DNA from: Bacteroidaceae bacterium
GTDB lineage: Bacteria > Bacteroidota > Bacteroidia > Bacteroidales > Bacteroidaceae
Length of the DNA: 40,791 nucleotides
Assembly: GCA_017536695.1 (NCBI GenBank)
Contig: JAFXGX010000030.1
Coordinates: 1 to 40,791, forward strand
Reading direction: 5' to 3'
Shown: one piece after another, positions 1 through 8,390 of the stretch
Numbering within the stretch: the first letter of the stretch is position 1
How the letters are laid out: every line of letters begins with the position of its first letter
Notes under the pieces: generated by a model
The model's database searches: none
What the model was told of the DNA's origin: nothing
The model's input: only the letters and a program-made list of their open reading frames with translations
Position numbers and translations under genes: made by a program

Positions 1-13
1 CCCGCCCCTACGG
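1..13. repeat. Edge of a dispersed GC-rich intergenic repeat (partial)
   Basis: The first bases of the window match the terminal CCCGCCCCTACGG of the 60-bp repeat that is complete at 40721-40780, in the same orientation. Only this end is visible because the window starts here. Thirteen bases could match by chance, but the motif is G+C-rich in an AT-rich intergenic setting and recurs twice elsewhere in the window. Confidence 0.5.
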
Positions 14-74
14 GATTATTTCCATATCTCTGTTAAATGAAATAGAAAGGATGAAGTTCAAGGCTTGCGACGCT

Positions 75-116
75 CGCTAAACCGCAGTTTACTTTTGTGT
101 AAATGAGGATTTAGCG
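75..116 (-). terminator. Hairpin downstream of the secreted-protein gene
   Basis: CGCTAAA (75-81) pairs with TTTAGCG (110-116), and inside it GTTTAC/GTAAAT can extend the stem. It lies just past the stop of the minus-strand gene that ends at 149, so it may terminate that transcript. No clear U tract follows on the minus strand, so this is a moderate call. Confidence 0.4.
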
Positions 117-148
117 GGCTAGTGTAACGCAGAAATTCGCCTTTTTAA

Positions 149-1621
149 TCATTTAACCAATACCTTGCGACCACCTACAATGTAGATACCGGGAGCGGTG
201 ATAGTCTCTACGCGGCGGCCTGTAAGGTCGAAGATGGCTTTCACATTTCCGTTTTCACCTTTCACCTCGTTGATGCCAGTTGTGCCCTCCCAGTCGAAAC
301 CATAGAATGCAGCAGACAGATTTGCAACATTACCGGCAGGCAAATATGCCTTATTAGCATTATTCTTGAAACGGCCATCTTCCAATCCGCTTGTTGTAGC
401 CTTATAAAGACCTACTACACCATCAATAATACCAAGTACATAAGCCTCACCCGCAACAGTCTTGTCGTAAAGCGTACCCGTCAAAAGATTTTCATCAACA
501 TCAGCATAATTCTCGGTTGAAGTTGAATATGCAAATTCATAATCAGTATTAGCCGGTGCCTTTACAATAACAGCAGTTTTCGCTGGCAGCACACCAGCAA
601 TCTGCGTCAAATGAACATTGCCAGCCACAGTGCTGGGTGTTGCAATAAACACACCATTTCCTTCACCGTCGATTACCGGAATTTCAGCATCAAAGCCAAG
701 ACATAGAGTCGCATAACCGGTCGCACCAATGCTAAGAGTGTGAGAAAAATCCGTAATCTCTGTAAACACATATTGATTACCTAGGCCACCACCATTCCAA
801 CCTTTCACTTTACCGCTACCATCAGTTGAGTGCAAGCTGCAATCTGCACCAACTTTCTTTATATAATACTTACCATCAGCCGAAGTTTCTGTTCCAATCT
901 GTGTTATAACCTCATATTGACCGGGCGCAGTCTCACTCATATTTACAAAATCATTATTGCCTGTTAAAACATCAATATAAAGTCCTGTATGTATATTCTT
1001 AATATTATATACACCCATCGTTACCATTTCAAACTTCCAGTAAGCCCGTGTATCATCATCTGTACCATTATAGTACAAATCTGTTGTACCATCGGTCTTC
1101 TGGTAAAGGTATTTATTGAAATTATTACTAGAGTATGTTGTTAGCCTAAAAACCTTTCCATTGTATTCGTCATCATATTCAACCTCTATAAAACCCCAAA
1201 GACGTGGAATATCAAGCCATGCGGTTGATTCATGTGCAATACCATCATTACTATTATTATACATATAGTTACCACCTGATACAATTGCATATTTGCCTTC
1301 ACTGTTTGCCTGTCCTCCTGTATTACGGAGTTCAACAGTAAGAGCAGTACTATTAAATGTAAATTTACCTCCTGTGTACCCCAGATAATTCTTTGTTGTA
1401 ACTTCCTGGAAACCATTAGTAGTCTTTAGAAATACAGCAGCATCATCCTCATTTGATGACATGGCAACACTGCTGCCAGCTGTAGTTACTGCTACCCAAT
1501 GGTTCGTTCCGTGATCGCCTTTGATTTTGTAAAACTTGCCTACTTCCGGCTCTACGAAAGTCTGCGCCATTGCGCCTATTGTAATGAACAACGACGCGAT
1601 TAATAAAGTAAATTTTCTCAT
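149..1621 (-). CDS. Secreted protein with Bacteroidales C-terminal tail, function unknown
   Basis: The 490-residue product begins with a clean signal peptide (residues 1-19, charged MRK, hydrophobic core, cleavage near AMA-Q), so it is exported. The body is rich in Gly, Thr, Asn and Tyr and has repeat-like segments (for example GKFYKIKG near the start and GVYNIKNIHTGLYIDV in the middle), suggesting beta-rich modules of carbohydrate-binding type, though no family can be named with confidence. The last about 40 residues (INEV...FDLTGRRV...GIYIVGGRKVLVK) have the pattern common at the ends of secreted Bacteroidales proteins, often seen as a sorting or anchoring tail. It is a single gene with a -7 box about 55 bp upstream. 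No enzymatic motif was recognised. Confidence 0.85.
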   Translation of the reverse strand: MRKFTLLIASLFITIGAMAQTFVEPEVGKFYKIKGDHGTNHWVAVTTAGSSVAMSSNEDDAAVFLKTTNGFQEVTTKNYLGYTGGKFTFNSTALTVELRNTGGQANSEGKYAIVSGGNYMYNNSNDGIAHESTAWLDIPRLWGFIEVEYDDEYNGKVFRLTTYSSNNFNKYLYQKTDGTTDLYYNGTDDDTRAYWKFEMVTMGVYNIKNIHTGLYIDVLTGNNDFVNMSETAPGQYEVITQIGTETSADGKYYIKKVGADCSLHSTDGSGKVKGWNGGGLGNQYVFTEITDFSHTLSIGATGYATLCLGFDAEIPVIDGEGNGVFIATPSTVAGNVHLTQIAGVLPAKTAVIVKAPANTDYEFAYSTSTENYADVDENLLTGTLYDKTVAGEAYVLGIIDGVVGLYKATTSGLEDGRFKNNANKAYLPAGNVANLSAAFYGFDWEGTTGINEVKGENGNVKAIFDLTGRRVETITAPGIYIVGGRKVLVK

Positions 1622-1672
1622 AGATAAAAAGTTAACGTTTAATATTATTTGCCTATTTTACAATATCTGTTG

Positions 1673-1680
1673 CAAATGTA
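1673..1680 (-). promoter_or_regulatory. Bacteroidetes -7 box for the secreted-protein gene
   Basis: Read on the minus strand this is TACATTTG, an exact match to the TAnnTTTG consensus, about 52 bp upstream of the start codon at 1621. No convincing -33 TTTG/TTG was found at the usual 19-21 bp. A run of nine C at 1699-1707 lies in the spacer/upstream region. Confidence 0.5.
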
Positions 1681-1840
1681 ATCACAAGTTCACTTTTTAC
1701 CCCCCCCAATTGTTAATTTATGTTAAACGTACTAAATGCCTTCAACTTTAAAATTCCAAAGAACAAATGTGCCGCAAAAGTGTTAATAAGAGACTACAAA
1801 AAGAGATTGTCGACCACAATGCAACATGCCGCAAAAAGAC

Positions 1841-1872
1841 AAAAAAAACGTGGACAACTTTGCATTATCCAC
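1841..1872 (-). terminator. Intrinsic terminator of the candidate ncRNA
   Basis: On the minus strand GTGGA (1868-1872) pairs with TCCAC (1850-1854), extended inward by two A-T pairs past one mismatch, and after one G the transcript runs into eight U (complement of A1841-A1848). This is the end signal of the upstream structured RNA; the next gene starts only 220 bp further on and has its own -7 box. Confidence 0.65.
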
Positions 1873-2075
1873 TGATGAGGTCTTGGCGTTACCCGAAAGA
1901 AAGATAAGCAAGTTGCCCACGCTGCATACTGCGCGGACATCGACTTTGCTACTATTCTTTCTTTGATTCAACCGCCAAGTTTGACAAGGTTACCTTGCCG
2001 GAGCAAATGCTCCCATCAGTAAGATAGTAAAGTTAATGCACTTTATTTATGTCTTGGACCCATAGCGGGTCATAG
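1841..2075 (-). ncRNA. Candidate free-standing structured RNA, about 235 nt, family not recognised
   Basis: The minus strand here has no credible gene but shows a complete transcription unit: a perfect -7 box (2079-2086), then in 5'-3' order hairpins GACCC/GGGTC (arms 2067-2071 and 2057-2061), TAAAGT/ACTTTA (2040-2045/2028-2033), GGAGC/GCTCC with a 4-nt loop (2009-2013/2000-2004), CAAGG/CCTTG (1993-1997/1985-1989), and a long arm CGCCAAG...CTTGGCG (1973-1979/1882-1888) enclosing AAAGAAAGA/TCTTTCTTT (1956-1964/1896-1904). ACTGATG at 2014-2020 can pair with CATCAGT at 1871-1877 to close a three-way multibranch. A terminator with eight U ends it. I see no tmRNA, RNase P, SRP or known riboswitch core motif. 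It could be a new sRNA, a divergent 6S RNA, or an attenuating leader of the gene at 1621. Confidence 0.6.
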
Positions 2076-2078
2076 CTG

Positions 2079-2086
2079 CAAATATA
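2079..2086 (-). promoter_or_regulatory. -7 box of the candidate ncRNA
   Basis: The minus strand reads TATATTTG, a perfect TAnnTTTG match, placing transcription start near 2072-2075, immediately before the first hairpin. The upstream region is very AT-rich and no clear -33 element stands out. Confidence 0.55.
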
Positions 2087-2133
2087 CACAAAAAAAATTA
2101 TTAATAAATATAAACTGTAAATAATTTAATTAT

Positions 2134-2178
2134 AAAAAAAACGACAACCTTGCATCACGCCTAATGCAAGGTTGTCGT
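2134..2178 (-). terminator. Strong intrinsic terminator of hydE-hydG
   Basis: A perfect 15-bp stem (2141-2155 with 2164-2178) with an 8-nt loop is followed on the minus strand by eight U (complement of A2134-A2141). It lies 19 bp past the hydG stop codon and should end the hydE-hydG transcript. Confidence 0.9.
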
Positions 2179-2196
2179 ATAAGTTAAGAAAAAGGT

Positions 2197-3615
2197 TCAG
2201 AATCTGAAATCTCTCTCGCCGTTATCTATCTTCGAAAGATAATCAGCAGCCTTGGCACGCACCCTTTCGTTGGGGACATCACTGAGAAGACGCTTTATCA
2301 TGGCCTCTCCTTTTACCCTGGTATCGGGCGAAGCGTAGTCACGAAGGTACTCCTTTAGGGTGATGAGCGCATTGGGAAGACAGCAGTTCGATATCTGCCC
2401 GTTCTTGAGCAGTGTCATGAAACGGTCGCCGGTGCGCCCCTCGCGATAGCATGCCGTACAGAAGCTCGGGATGTGGTCAAGGTCAAGCAACCAGCCTACG
2501 ACCTCATCGAGCGAGCGATGGTCGGCAATGTCGAACTGTGCCGAGGAGTCATCGGGTGTCTCCTCCGTCACATAGCCGCCCACACTGGTACGCGAACCGC
2601 CACTTATTTGTGAAATGCCGAGCTCAAGCAGTCTCTCACGGCTTGCAGCACTCTCGCGGGTGGAGATTATCATACCGGTATACGGAACAGCAATCCTGAT
2701 GATTGCCACTATCCTGTAGAATATATCATCGGGAACGGCATTCTCAAAATCAGCAGTGTCAACATCATCGGCCTTACAGAGGCGCGGCACACTTATTGTA
2801 TGCGGCCCTACACCATAAGTCGCCTCAAGATGCTCGGCATGCATGAGCATGCCTATAAAATCGTAGCGATAGGTTTCAAGGCCAAAGAGAACCCCTATGC
2901 CTACATCATCTATACCGCCCTGCATGGCGCGGTCCATAGCCTCGGTGTGATAGGCATAGTCGCTCTTGGGCCCTGTCGGATGCAGTGCCTCATAGTTCTC
3001 CTTATTATATGTCTCCTGAAAAAGGATATAAGTTCCTATTCCTGCATCACGCAGACGGCGATAGTTCTCGACAGTGGTTGCAGCAATATTCACATTCACG
3101 CGACGTATCGCGCCGTTCCTGTGCTTTATACTGTAGATTGTCTTTATGCTCTCGAGGATATATTCAATGGGGTTCATTGTCGGGTGTTCGCCCGCTTCAA
3201 GGGCAAGGCGCTTATGACCCATATCCTGCAATGCCATAACCTCGGCACGGATTTCATCCTGGGTCAGTCTCTTTCGTCTGATGCTCCTGTTCTTTGCATG
3301 ATAAGGGCAATAGACACAGCCGTTGACACAGTAGTTCGAGAGATAAAGCGGTGCGAACATCACTATGCGGTTGCCATAGAAATGATGCTTGATTTCGTTG
3401 GCAAGCGAATATATGCGTTCAACTATCTCATGGTCATCGCATTCGAGCAGCAGGGCTGCCTCGCGGTGCGTTAGTCCTTTGAACGCTCGCGCCTTCTCGA
3501 GCACACTCTCAACGAGTGCGCGGTTGCCGCGGTTCTCACGTGCATACTCCATCGTCGCACGAATCTCGCTGTCACTGATAAACTCTGTTGCTATGGTTGA
3601 CTTGGGGTTATACAT
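2197..3615 (-). CDS. hydG: [FeFe]-hydrogenase maturase HydG (radical SAM tyrosine lyase)
   Basis: HydG cleaves tyrosine to p-cresol and dehydroglycine, giving the CO and CN ligands of the H-cluster. The 472-residue product has the radical-SAM CX3CX2C site (CVNGCVYC, Cys96/100/103) and the HydG-specific second cluster motif CX2CX22C near the C-terminus (CTACYREGRTGDRF, Cys386/389, then Cys412), which holds the auxiliary 5Fe cluster. Length is normal for the family, and the CTAC-YR-GRTGDRF signature separates it from the related ThiH. It follows hydE on the same strand with a 53-bp gap, across from the hydrogenase gene, and a strong terminator follows. HydF, the third maturase, is not nearby. 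Confidence 0.96.
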   Translation of the reverse strand: MYNPKSTIATEFISDSEIRATMEYARENRGNRALVESVLEKARAFKGLTHREAALLLECDDHEIVERIYSLANEIKHHFYGNRIVMFAPLYLSNYCVNGCVYCPYHAKNRSIRRKRLTQDEIRAEVMALQDMGHKRLALEAGEHPTMNPIEYILESIKTIYSIKHRNGAIRRVNVNIAATTVENYRRLRDAGIGTYILFQETYNKENYEALHPTGPKSDYAYHTEAMDRAMQGGIDDVGIGVLFGLETYRYDFIGMLMHAEHLEATYGVGPHTISVPRLCKADDVDTADFENAVPDDIFYRIVAIIRIAVPYTGMIISTRESAASRERLLELGISQISGGSRTSVGGYVTEETPDDSSAQFDIADHRSLDEVVGWLLDLDHIPSFCTACYREGRTGDRFMTLLKNGQISNCCLPNALITLKEYLRDYASPDTRVKGEAMIKRLLSDVPNERVRAKAADYLSKIDNGERDFRF

Positions 3616-3668
3616 ATTCCAATGTTTGTTTTATTTAACCTGAATTCAAAATAAGAATGTTTCTGTTT

Positions 3669-4721
3669 TCACTGTCCATAGTCCCCACGGGATAGGTCTA
3701 TACGGTAGCCGATACGCTCTAACTTCTCACTGATGAGAGCCAACTGCTGACCCGACTCGCTGCCATGGCTTTTCTTGTTGTCATATATCGTATATTTATC
3801 TCTTACATCGCAAGGAGTCATGTTGGGCATGACTACGTTAGCACCCGCCAATATTCCTCTCTCCATGCCGTTACCACATAGAGTGGCGAGCGCCGTAGTC
3901 GCGGGAATAAGCGCCCGTGGGAAACGCAAGCGTAATAACGATATTAACAGTAACGTATCCTCGACACTGCCATGCGGTTCATTCCCGAACGGTGTTCCTT
4001 TGGCCGGAATGAACGGACCGATGCCAATCATCTGCGGCTGAAGGCTATCAAGGAACTCAAGGTCACGGACAAGATGTTCCTTTGCCTGCCCGGGAGAACC
4101 AATCATCATGCCCGCACCTACCTGATAACCCATGCTTTTCAGGAGAGCAAGGCACCTCTTGCGGTTCTCAAGACTCATGCTGCCAGGGTGCAGAAAAGAG
4201 TAATGGGCATCATCGGCACTCTCATGACGCAGCAGATACCTGTCGGCACCCGCACGCCTCAGCAGCGCATAGCCCTCGTGCGAACGCTCCCCTACGGATA
4301 GAGTGACAGCCTTTTCGGGATAGCGCTCCTTTATTGAAAAGACCACGTCGGCAAGCCATTCATCGCTCTGCATCGGGTCCTCACCACCCTGCAGCACGAA
4401 TGTATTGAAACCGGCCGATGCCGCTTGGCGGCAGCACTCGAGAATATGCTCCTTGCTCAAACGGTAGCGTACCGCAAGCCTGTTTCCGCACCGCAGACCG
4501 CAGTAACGGCAACCATTCCGGCAAAAAGAGCTTATCTCGATGAGAGCACGCAAATATACTCTGTTCCCGAAAGATAGCGAGGCTGCCTCACGCGCCTTTT
4601 CGGCCAGCAACTCCCTGCCATCTACATCAAGGGTGTGTAGAATTCCGCTCCACTCCTCGCCCGTAAGTTTTCTTGGTGCTCCCAACAGAGCCAACGCCTG
4701 GACAATTGAGTTTTTCTCCAC
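3669..4721 (-). CDS. hydE: [FeFe]-hydrogenase maturase HydE (radical SAM)
   Basis: HydE acts with HydG and HydF to build the H-cluster, contributing to the bridging dithiomethylamine/Fe precursor. The 350-residue protein has the radical-SAM motif CRNGCRYC (Cys67/71/74) followed by GLR, the GGEDP segment, and a late block VMPNMTPCDVRDKYTIYDNK typical of the BioB/HydE group. The gene order hydE-hydG, with the hydrogenase divergent 93 bp away, supports HydE rather than BioB or PylB. A -7 box lies about 32 bp upstream of the start codon. The pair is probably one transcript ending at the terminator at 2134-2178. Confidence 0.95.
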   Translation of the reverse strand: MEKNSIVQALALLGAPRKLTGEEWSGILHTLDVDGRELLAEKAREAASLSFGNRVYLRALIEISSFCRNGCRYCGLRCGNRLAVRYRLSKEHILECCRQAASAGFNTFVLQGGEDPMQSDEWLADVVFSIKERYPEKAVTLSVGERSHEGYALLRRAGADRYLLRHESADDAHYSFLHPGSMSLENRKRCLALLKSMGYQVGAGMMIGSPGQAKEHLVRDLEFLDSLQPQMIGIGPFIPAKGTPFGNEPHGSVEDTLLLISLLRLRFPRALIPATTALATLCGNGMERGILAGANVVMPNMTPCDVRDKYTIYDNKKSHGSESGQQLALISEKLERIGYRIDLSRGDYGQ

Positions 4722-4752
4722 TTTTTTTTGTTTTTACATAGAAACATTACTG

Positions 4753-4760
4753 CAAATGTA
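4753..4760 (-). promoter_or_regulatory. -7 box for hydE-hydG
   Basis: The minus strand reads TACATTTG (consensus TAnnTTTG), followed by CA, 32 bp before the hydE ATG. It is in the 93-bp divergent region shared with the hydrogenase gene. I did not find an equally good box for the plus-strand gene. Confidence 0.55.
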
Positions 4761-4814
4761 TAAGAATTCAATGTTTTTTAGTTATTTTTACGGCATAAAT
4801 TAATACAATATTTA

Positions 4815-6260
4815 ATGGCTGATAATAATAATGTAATGTTTGTGCGTTATAAACTTTTGAAGAAATTGGTTGCAATGTGGAAGGAAGATTCTCTCCTTGA
4901 CAAGATTGACAGTATGCCATACAAGATGTATCCACGCAATCAAAAGCCTAAAGGAAGATGCTGCATCCACAAGGAGCGTGCCGTAATCAAGTACAAGACC
5001 ATGGCTATGCTCGGTTTTACCATGCAGGATGAGCATAGCGAAATGGACCCGCTGAGCAGCTACGTACAGCGCATGATGCAACGCGAGAGAGTTGATATGC
5101 AGGACGGAGCAGTGCTCCATGTGATGGACGAGGCTTGTTCTTCGTGTGTGAAAATCAACTACGAGGTATCGAATCTGTGCCGTGGATGCGTCGCACGCCC
5201 ATGCTACACCAACTGTCCCAAGGATGCCATATACTACGACAAGAATGACAAGGCACACATTGACCACGACAAGTGTATAAGTTGTGGCAAATGTCATCAG
5301 GTGTGCCCCTACCATGCCATCATATACATGCCCGTACCTTGTGAGGAGGCATGTCCTGTAAAGGCTATCTCGAAGGATGAGTATGGTGTCGAGCACATCG
5401 ACCCCGAGAAGTGCATTTACTGCGGCAAATGCCTTAATGCATGCCCGTTCGGTGCCATATTCGACAAGTGCGAGGTATTTGACGTACTGAAGAAGATGCG
5501 CGAAGGAAAGAAGGTCATTGCCATGGTCGCACCGGCAGTGCTGGCGCAGTTCGGCAAGCCTATCGCACAGGTATACGGTGCGATGAAGGCAATTGGCTTC
5601 AGCGATATAATCGAGGTTGCCTACGGAGCCGAGGAGACTACCCGCCGCGAGGCCGAGGAGCTTAAAGAGAAGATTGAGGAAGGCCAGCCATTCATGACTA
5701 CAAGCTGTTGTCCCGCATATGTAAACCTTGCGAAGAAACATATCCCAGAGATTGTCAAGTACGTATCATCAACAGGTTCTCCCATGCACTACACGGCGAT
5801 ATATGCCAAGGAGAAGTTCGGTGAGGATTGCGTGACTGTATTCATCGCGCCATGTGCATCAAAGAAGGCCGAGGGATTCAATGACAAGAATGTGGATTTC
5901 GTGCTTACTTTCCGCGAGATTGACGCCATAATGCAAGGAATGGGAATAGACATTGAGAGTACCATGCCGTACACCCCCGAAGAGAGCGCTTGTGTCGATG
6001 CACACAATTTCGCAAAGACAACAGGAGTGTTTACCGCTGTCAAGCACCAACTGGGCGACGAGGGTCTTGAGGGTGTAGTGATAGCCGACCTTCACAAGAA
6101 GAATATCGCCATTCTTAAGGCATACGCCAAGACAGGCAAGTGCCCTGGCAAAATAGTCGAAGTAATGTCATGCCCAGGCGGATGTATAACAGGACCATGC
6201 GCATGCAGCGGTGGCGGTGAGGCAACACGACGTTTCGAGTCCGAGATTAAGAAGAAATAA
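4815..6260 (+). CDS. hydA: [FeFe]-hydrogenase catalytic subunit, probable group B type
   Basis: Catalyses reversible proton reduction to H2, most likely disposing of ferredoxin electrons in fermentation. The 481-residue protein carries the three H-cluster motifs: L1 TSCCPA (296-301), L2 IAPCASKK (344-351) and L3 EVMSCPGGCITG (449-460). Ahead of these are ferredoxin-like clusters: Cys108/111/122/125/130/134, Cys154/157/160/164 with Cys176/180, and Cys200/203/206/210. The motif variants (A-Y after TSCCP; IAPC in place of MPC) and lack of a NuoG-like N-terminus point to the group B enzymes common in gut Bacteroidetes rather than group A. The protein has no signal peptide, so it is cytoplasmic. 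It is divergent from hydE-hydG, which it needs for maturation. Confidence 0.95.
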   Translation: MADNNNVMFVRYKLLKKLVAMWKEDSLLDKIDSMPYKMYPRNQKPKGRCCIHKERAVIKYKTMAMLGFTMQDEHSEMDPLSSYVQRMMQRERVDMQDGAVLHVMDEACSSCVKINYEVSNLCRGCVARPCYTNCPKDAIYYDKNDKAHIDHDKCISCGKCHQVCPYHAIIYMPVPCEEACPVKAISKDEYGVEHIDPEKCIYCGKCLNACPFGAIFDKCEVFDVLKKMREGKKVIAMVAPAVLAQFGKPIAQVYGAMKAIGFSDIIEVAYGAEETTRREAEELKEKIEEGQPFMTTSCCPAYVNLAKKHIPEIVKYVSSTGSPMHYTAIYAKEKFGEDCVTVFIAPCASKKAEGFNDKNVDFVLTFREIDAIMQGMGIDIESTMPYTPEESACVDAHNFAKTTGVFTAVKHQLGDEGLEGVVIADLHKKNIAILKAYAKTGKCPGKIVEVMSCPGGCITGPCACSGGGEATRRFESEIKKK

Positions 6261-6315
6261 AACGGCGGAACAATTGAAATATATATATATTTATTAAGAA
6301 TTTAAACAGCTCTTG

Positions 6316-7296
6316 ATGATAGAGAAAAATTTCATTCTTGACGGCATAGACTTGGTTGGGTTCTACGGAGCCGGCAATGTACACCTGCAGATGCTCAAGA
6401 AACTGCACCCGAAGCTGCGCATCGTGGCACGCGACAACATCATACGCGCCATGGGCGATGAAGAGGAACTTGAGCGGTTCGGCAGGACAATACACCTGTT
6501 GAAGGATTATTGCAACAAATACAACAGCCTCAACGAAGAGGCTATTATCGATGCCGTCAACGGCAAGAAGGGCGACAAAGGCAGCGACAGCAATGTCATT
6601 GTCTACAACATCAACGGACGTCCAATATATCCGCGCAGCGAGAACCAGTGCCGTCTGGTCGAGGAGTTCAGGAAGAACGACATGGTCTTTGCCGTTGGTC
6701 CGGCAGGAACAGGAAAGACATACACTGCGATAGCACTTGCCGTAAGGGCGCTGAAGAACCGAGAAATAAGGAAGATTATCCTGAGCCGTCCGGCAGTGGA
6801 GGCTGGCGAGAAGCTCGGATTCCTCCCAGGTGACATGCGTGACAAGATTGACCCCTATCTGCAGCCTTTGTACGACGCACTTGAGGATATGATTCCCATT
6901 ACAAGACTCAAGGAGCACATGGACAACAATGTCATTCAGATTGCGCCGCTCGCGTTCATGCGCGGACGCACGCTGAACGATGCCATCGTAATCCTTGATG
7001 AGGCGCAGAACACCACCCCGCAGCAGATAAAGATGTTCCTTACCCGAATGGGAACCAACACCAAGATGATTATAACAGGCGACCTTACACAGATAGACCT
7101 GCCACAGCATCAGAATTCCGGACTGTTGCATGCGCAAAGGATACTCAATGGCGTGCCCGGCATCGGGTTCGTAACACTCAACAAGAAAGATATCGTGCGC
7201 CACAAGCTTGTGACACGTATTGTCGAGGCATACGAGAAGCACGAGAAGCAGATGACCGAGAAAAACGAGACAAAAAAGAAAACCGATATTAATTAA
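6316..7296 (+). CDS. phoH: PhoH-family ATPase
   Basis: The 326-residue product is a PhoH-like P-loop ATPase related to superfamily I helicase cores; its cellular role is not settled, with links to RNA metabolism. Walker A is GPAGTGKT (about 128-135), Walker B VILDEAQN (about 225-232), and the ITGDLTQIDLP and RHKLVTRIVEAYE motifs of the family are present. The C-terminus is a short charged, Lys/Glu-rich tail. The ATG at 6316 is preferred to the in-frame TTG one codon earlier. purC follows after only 13 bp, a pairing seen in other Bacteroidales, so the two are probably cotranscribed. Confidence 0.93.
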   Translation: MIEKNFILDGIDLVGFYGAGNVHLQMLKKLHPKLRIVARDNIIRAMGDEEELERFGRTIHLLKDYCNKYNSLNEEAIIDAVNGKKGDKGSDSNVIVYNINGRPIYPRSENQCRLVEEFRKNDMVFAVGPAGTGKTYTAIALAVRALKNREIRKIILSRPAVEAGEKLGFLPGDMRDKIDPYLQPLYDALEDMIPITRLKEHMDNNVIQIAPLAFMRGRTLNDAIVILDEAQNTTPQQIKMFLTRMGTNTKMIITGDLTQIDLPQHQNSGLLHAQRILNGVPGIGFVTLNKKDIVRHKLVTRIVEAYEKHEKQMTEKNETKKKTDIN

Positions 7297-7309
7297 AAAA
7301 TAGAACATA

Positions 7310-8254
7310 ATGGCAAATGCATTGACAAACACAGAATTCAATTTCGAGAACCAGAAGAACGTATATCATGGCAAGGTACGTGATGTTTACACCGTCGGCG
7401 ATGACAAGCTGGTAATGGTGGCGACAGACCGTATATCGGCATTCGATGTTGTACTGCCTAAAGGCATCCCTTTCAAGGGACAGATGCTGAACCAGATTGC
7501 AGCCAAGTTCCTTGACGCCACAGCAGACATTGTCCCCAACTGGAAACTCGCCACACCCGACCCCATGGTTACCGTTGGCGTGATGTGCGAGGGATTCCCC
7601 GTCGAGATGATTGTACGCGGTTATCTTTGCGGTTCGGCTTGGCGTGCCTACAAGAGCGGCGTACGCGAAATTTGCGGCGTAAAGCTCCCCGAGGGCATGA
7701 GAGAGAACGAGAAGTTCCCGCAGCCAATCATTACCCCGACCACAAAGGCCGAAATTGGCGAGCATGATGCCGACATCTCAAAAGAGGAGATTCTGGCACA
7801 GGGTCTTGCAACCCCAGAGGAGTATGAACTGCTCGAAAAGTATACCCTTGCCCTCTTCCAGCGCGGAACCGAGATTGCCGCAGAGCGCGGTCTCATCCTT
7901 GTCGACACCAAGTACGAGTTCGGCAAGCACGACGGCAAGATATACCTGATGGATGAGATTCACACTCCCGACTCATCGCGTTACTTCTACTCCGAGGGAT
8001 ACGAGGAGAAGTTCGAGAAAGGCGAGCCGCAAAAGCAGCTGTCAAAGGAGTTCGTACGCGAATGGCTCATGGACAACGGTTTCCAGGGCAAGGAGGGACA
8101 GCAGGTTCCAGAGATGACCGATGAGATTGTAGAGAGCATCAGCAACCGCTATATCGAGCTCTATGAGAACATTACAGGCGAGAAGTTCATCAAAGAAGAG
8201 TGCGAGGATATCAATGCCCGCATTGAGAAGAACGTAAGGGAGTACCTGGGATAA
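7310..8254 (+). CDS. purC: Phosphoribosylaminoimidazole-succinocarboxamide synthase
   Basis: PurC joins CAIR and aspartate with ATP in step 8 of purine synthesis. The 314-residue product has the family blocks in order: GKVRDVY (22-28), [10 protein letters not shown] (near 37-46), [14 protein letters not shown] (near 100), [12 protein letters not shown] (near 143-154), LVDTKYEFG and [11 protein letters not shown]. It is the longer type of PurC with extended C-terminus as found in Bacteroidetes. It follows phoH closely, and a 9-bp-stem hairpin lies 20 bp after its stop. Confidence 0.96.
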   Translation: MANALTNTEFNFENQKNVYHGKVRDVYTVGDDKLVMVATDRISAFDVVLPKGIPFKGQMLNQIAAKFLDATADIVPNWKLATPDPMVTVGVMCEGFPVEMIVRGYLCGSAWRAYKSGVREICGVKLPEGMRENEKFPQPIITPTTKAEIGEHDADISKEEILAQGLATPEEYELLEKYTLALFQRGTEIAAERGLILVDTKYEFGKHDGKIYLMDEIHTPDSSRYFYSEGYEEKFEKGEPQKQLSKEFVREWLMDNGFQGKEGQQVPEMTDEIVESISNRYIELYENITGEKFIKEECEDINARIEKNVREYLG

Positions 8255-8274
8255 TCAATATGCATCACATTGTA

Positions 8275-8297
8275 AGGGCACCCTATGTGGGTGCCCT
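8275..8297. terminator. Hairpin after purC
   Basis: AGGGCACCC and GGGTGCCCT form a perfect 9-bp stem with a 5-nt loop, 20 bp past the purC stop. What follows is A/T-rich but not a U tract. A second, weaker stem CCCGA/TCGGG lies within 8309-8333. The position fits a terminator separating phoH-purC from aroE. Confidence 0.6.
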
Positions 8298-8390
8298 CAT
8301 AATATATACCCGACCAATGTACTCATCTCGGGCAAAACGAGAAACCACATACAGCACCTTGACACCTTATAATACAATATAGAAAGAACA

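Noticed and set aside
1783-1971. Minus-strand frame of 62 codons in the intergenic region
   Set aside because: It overlaps the candidate structured RNA and its terminator and shows no signal, motif or plausible start context.
2800-3474. Plus-strand open frame of 224 codons
   Set aside because: It is the complement of hydG, whose CX3CX2C and CX2CX22C motifs are unambiguous.
4812-5741. Long minus-strand open frame of 309 codons
   Set aside because: It is antisense to the hydrogenase gene; the plus strand encodes all H-cluster motifs, and the antisense product matches no family.
6247-7341. Minus-strand open frame of 364 codons
   Set aside because: It is antisense to the phoH-like gene, whose Walker motifs are clear; the antisense product is low-complexity Leu/Val/Cys-rich.
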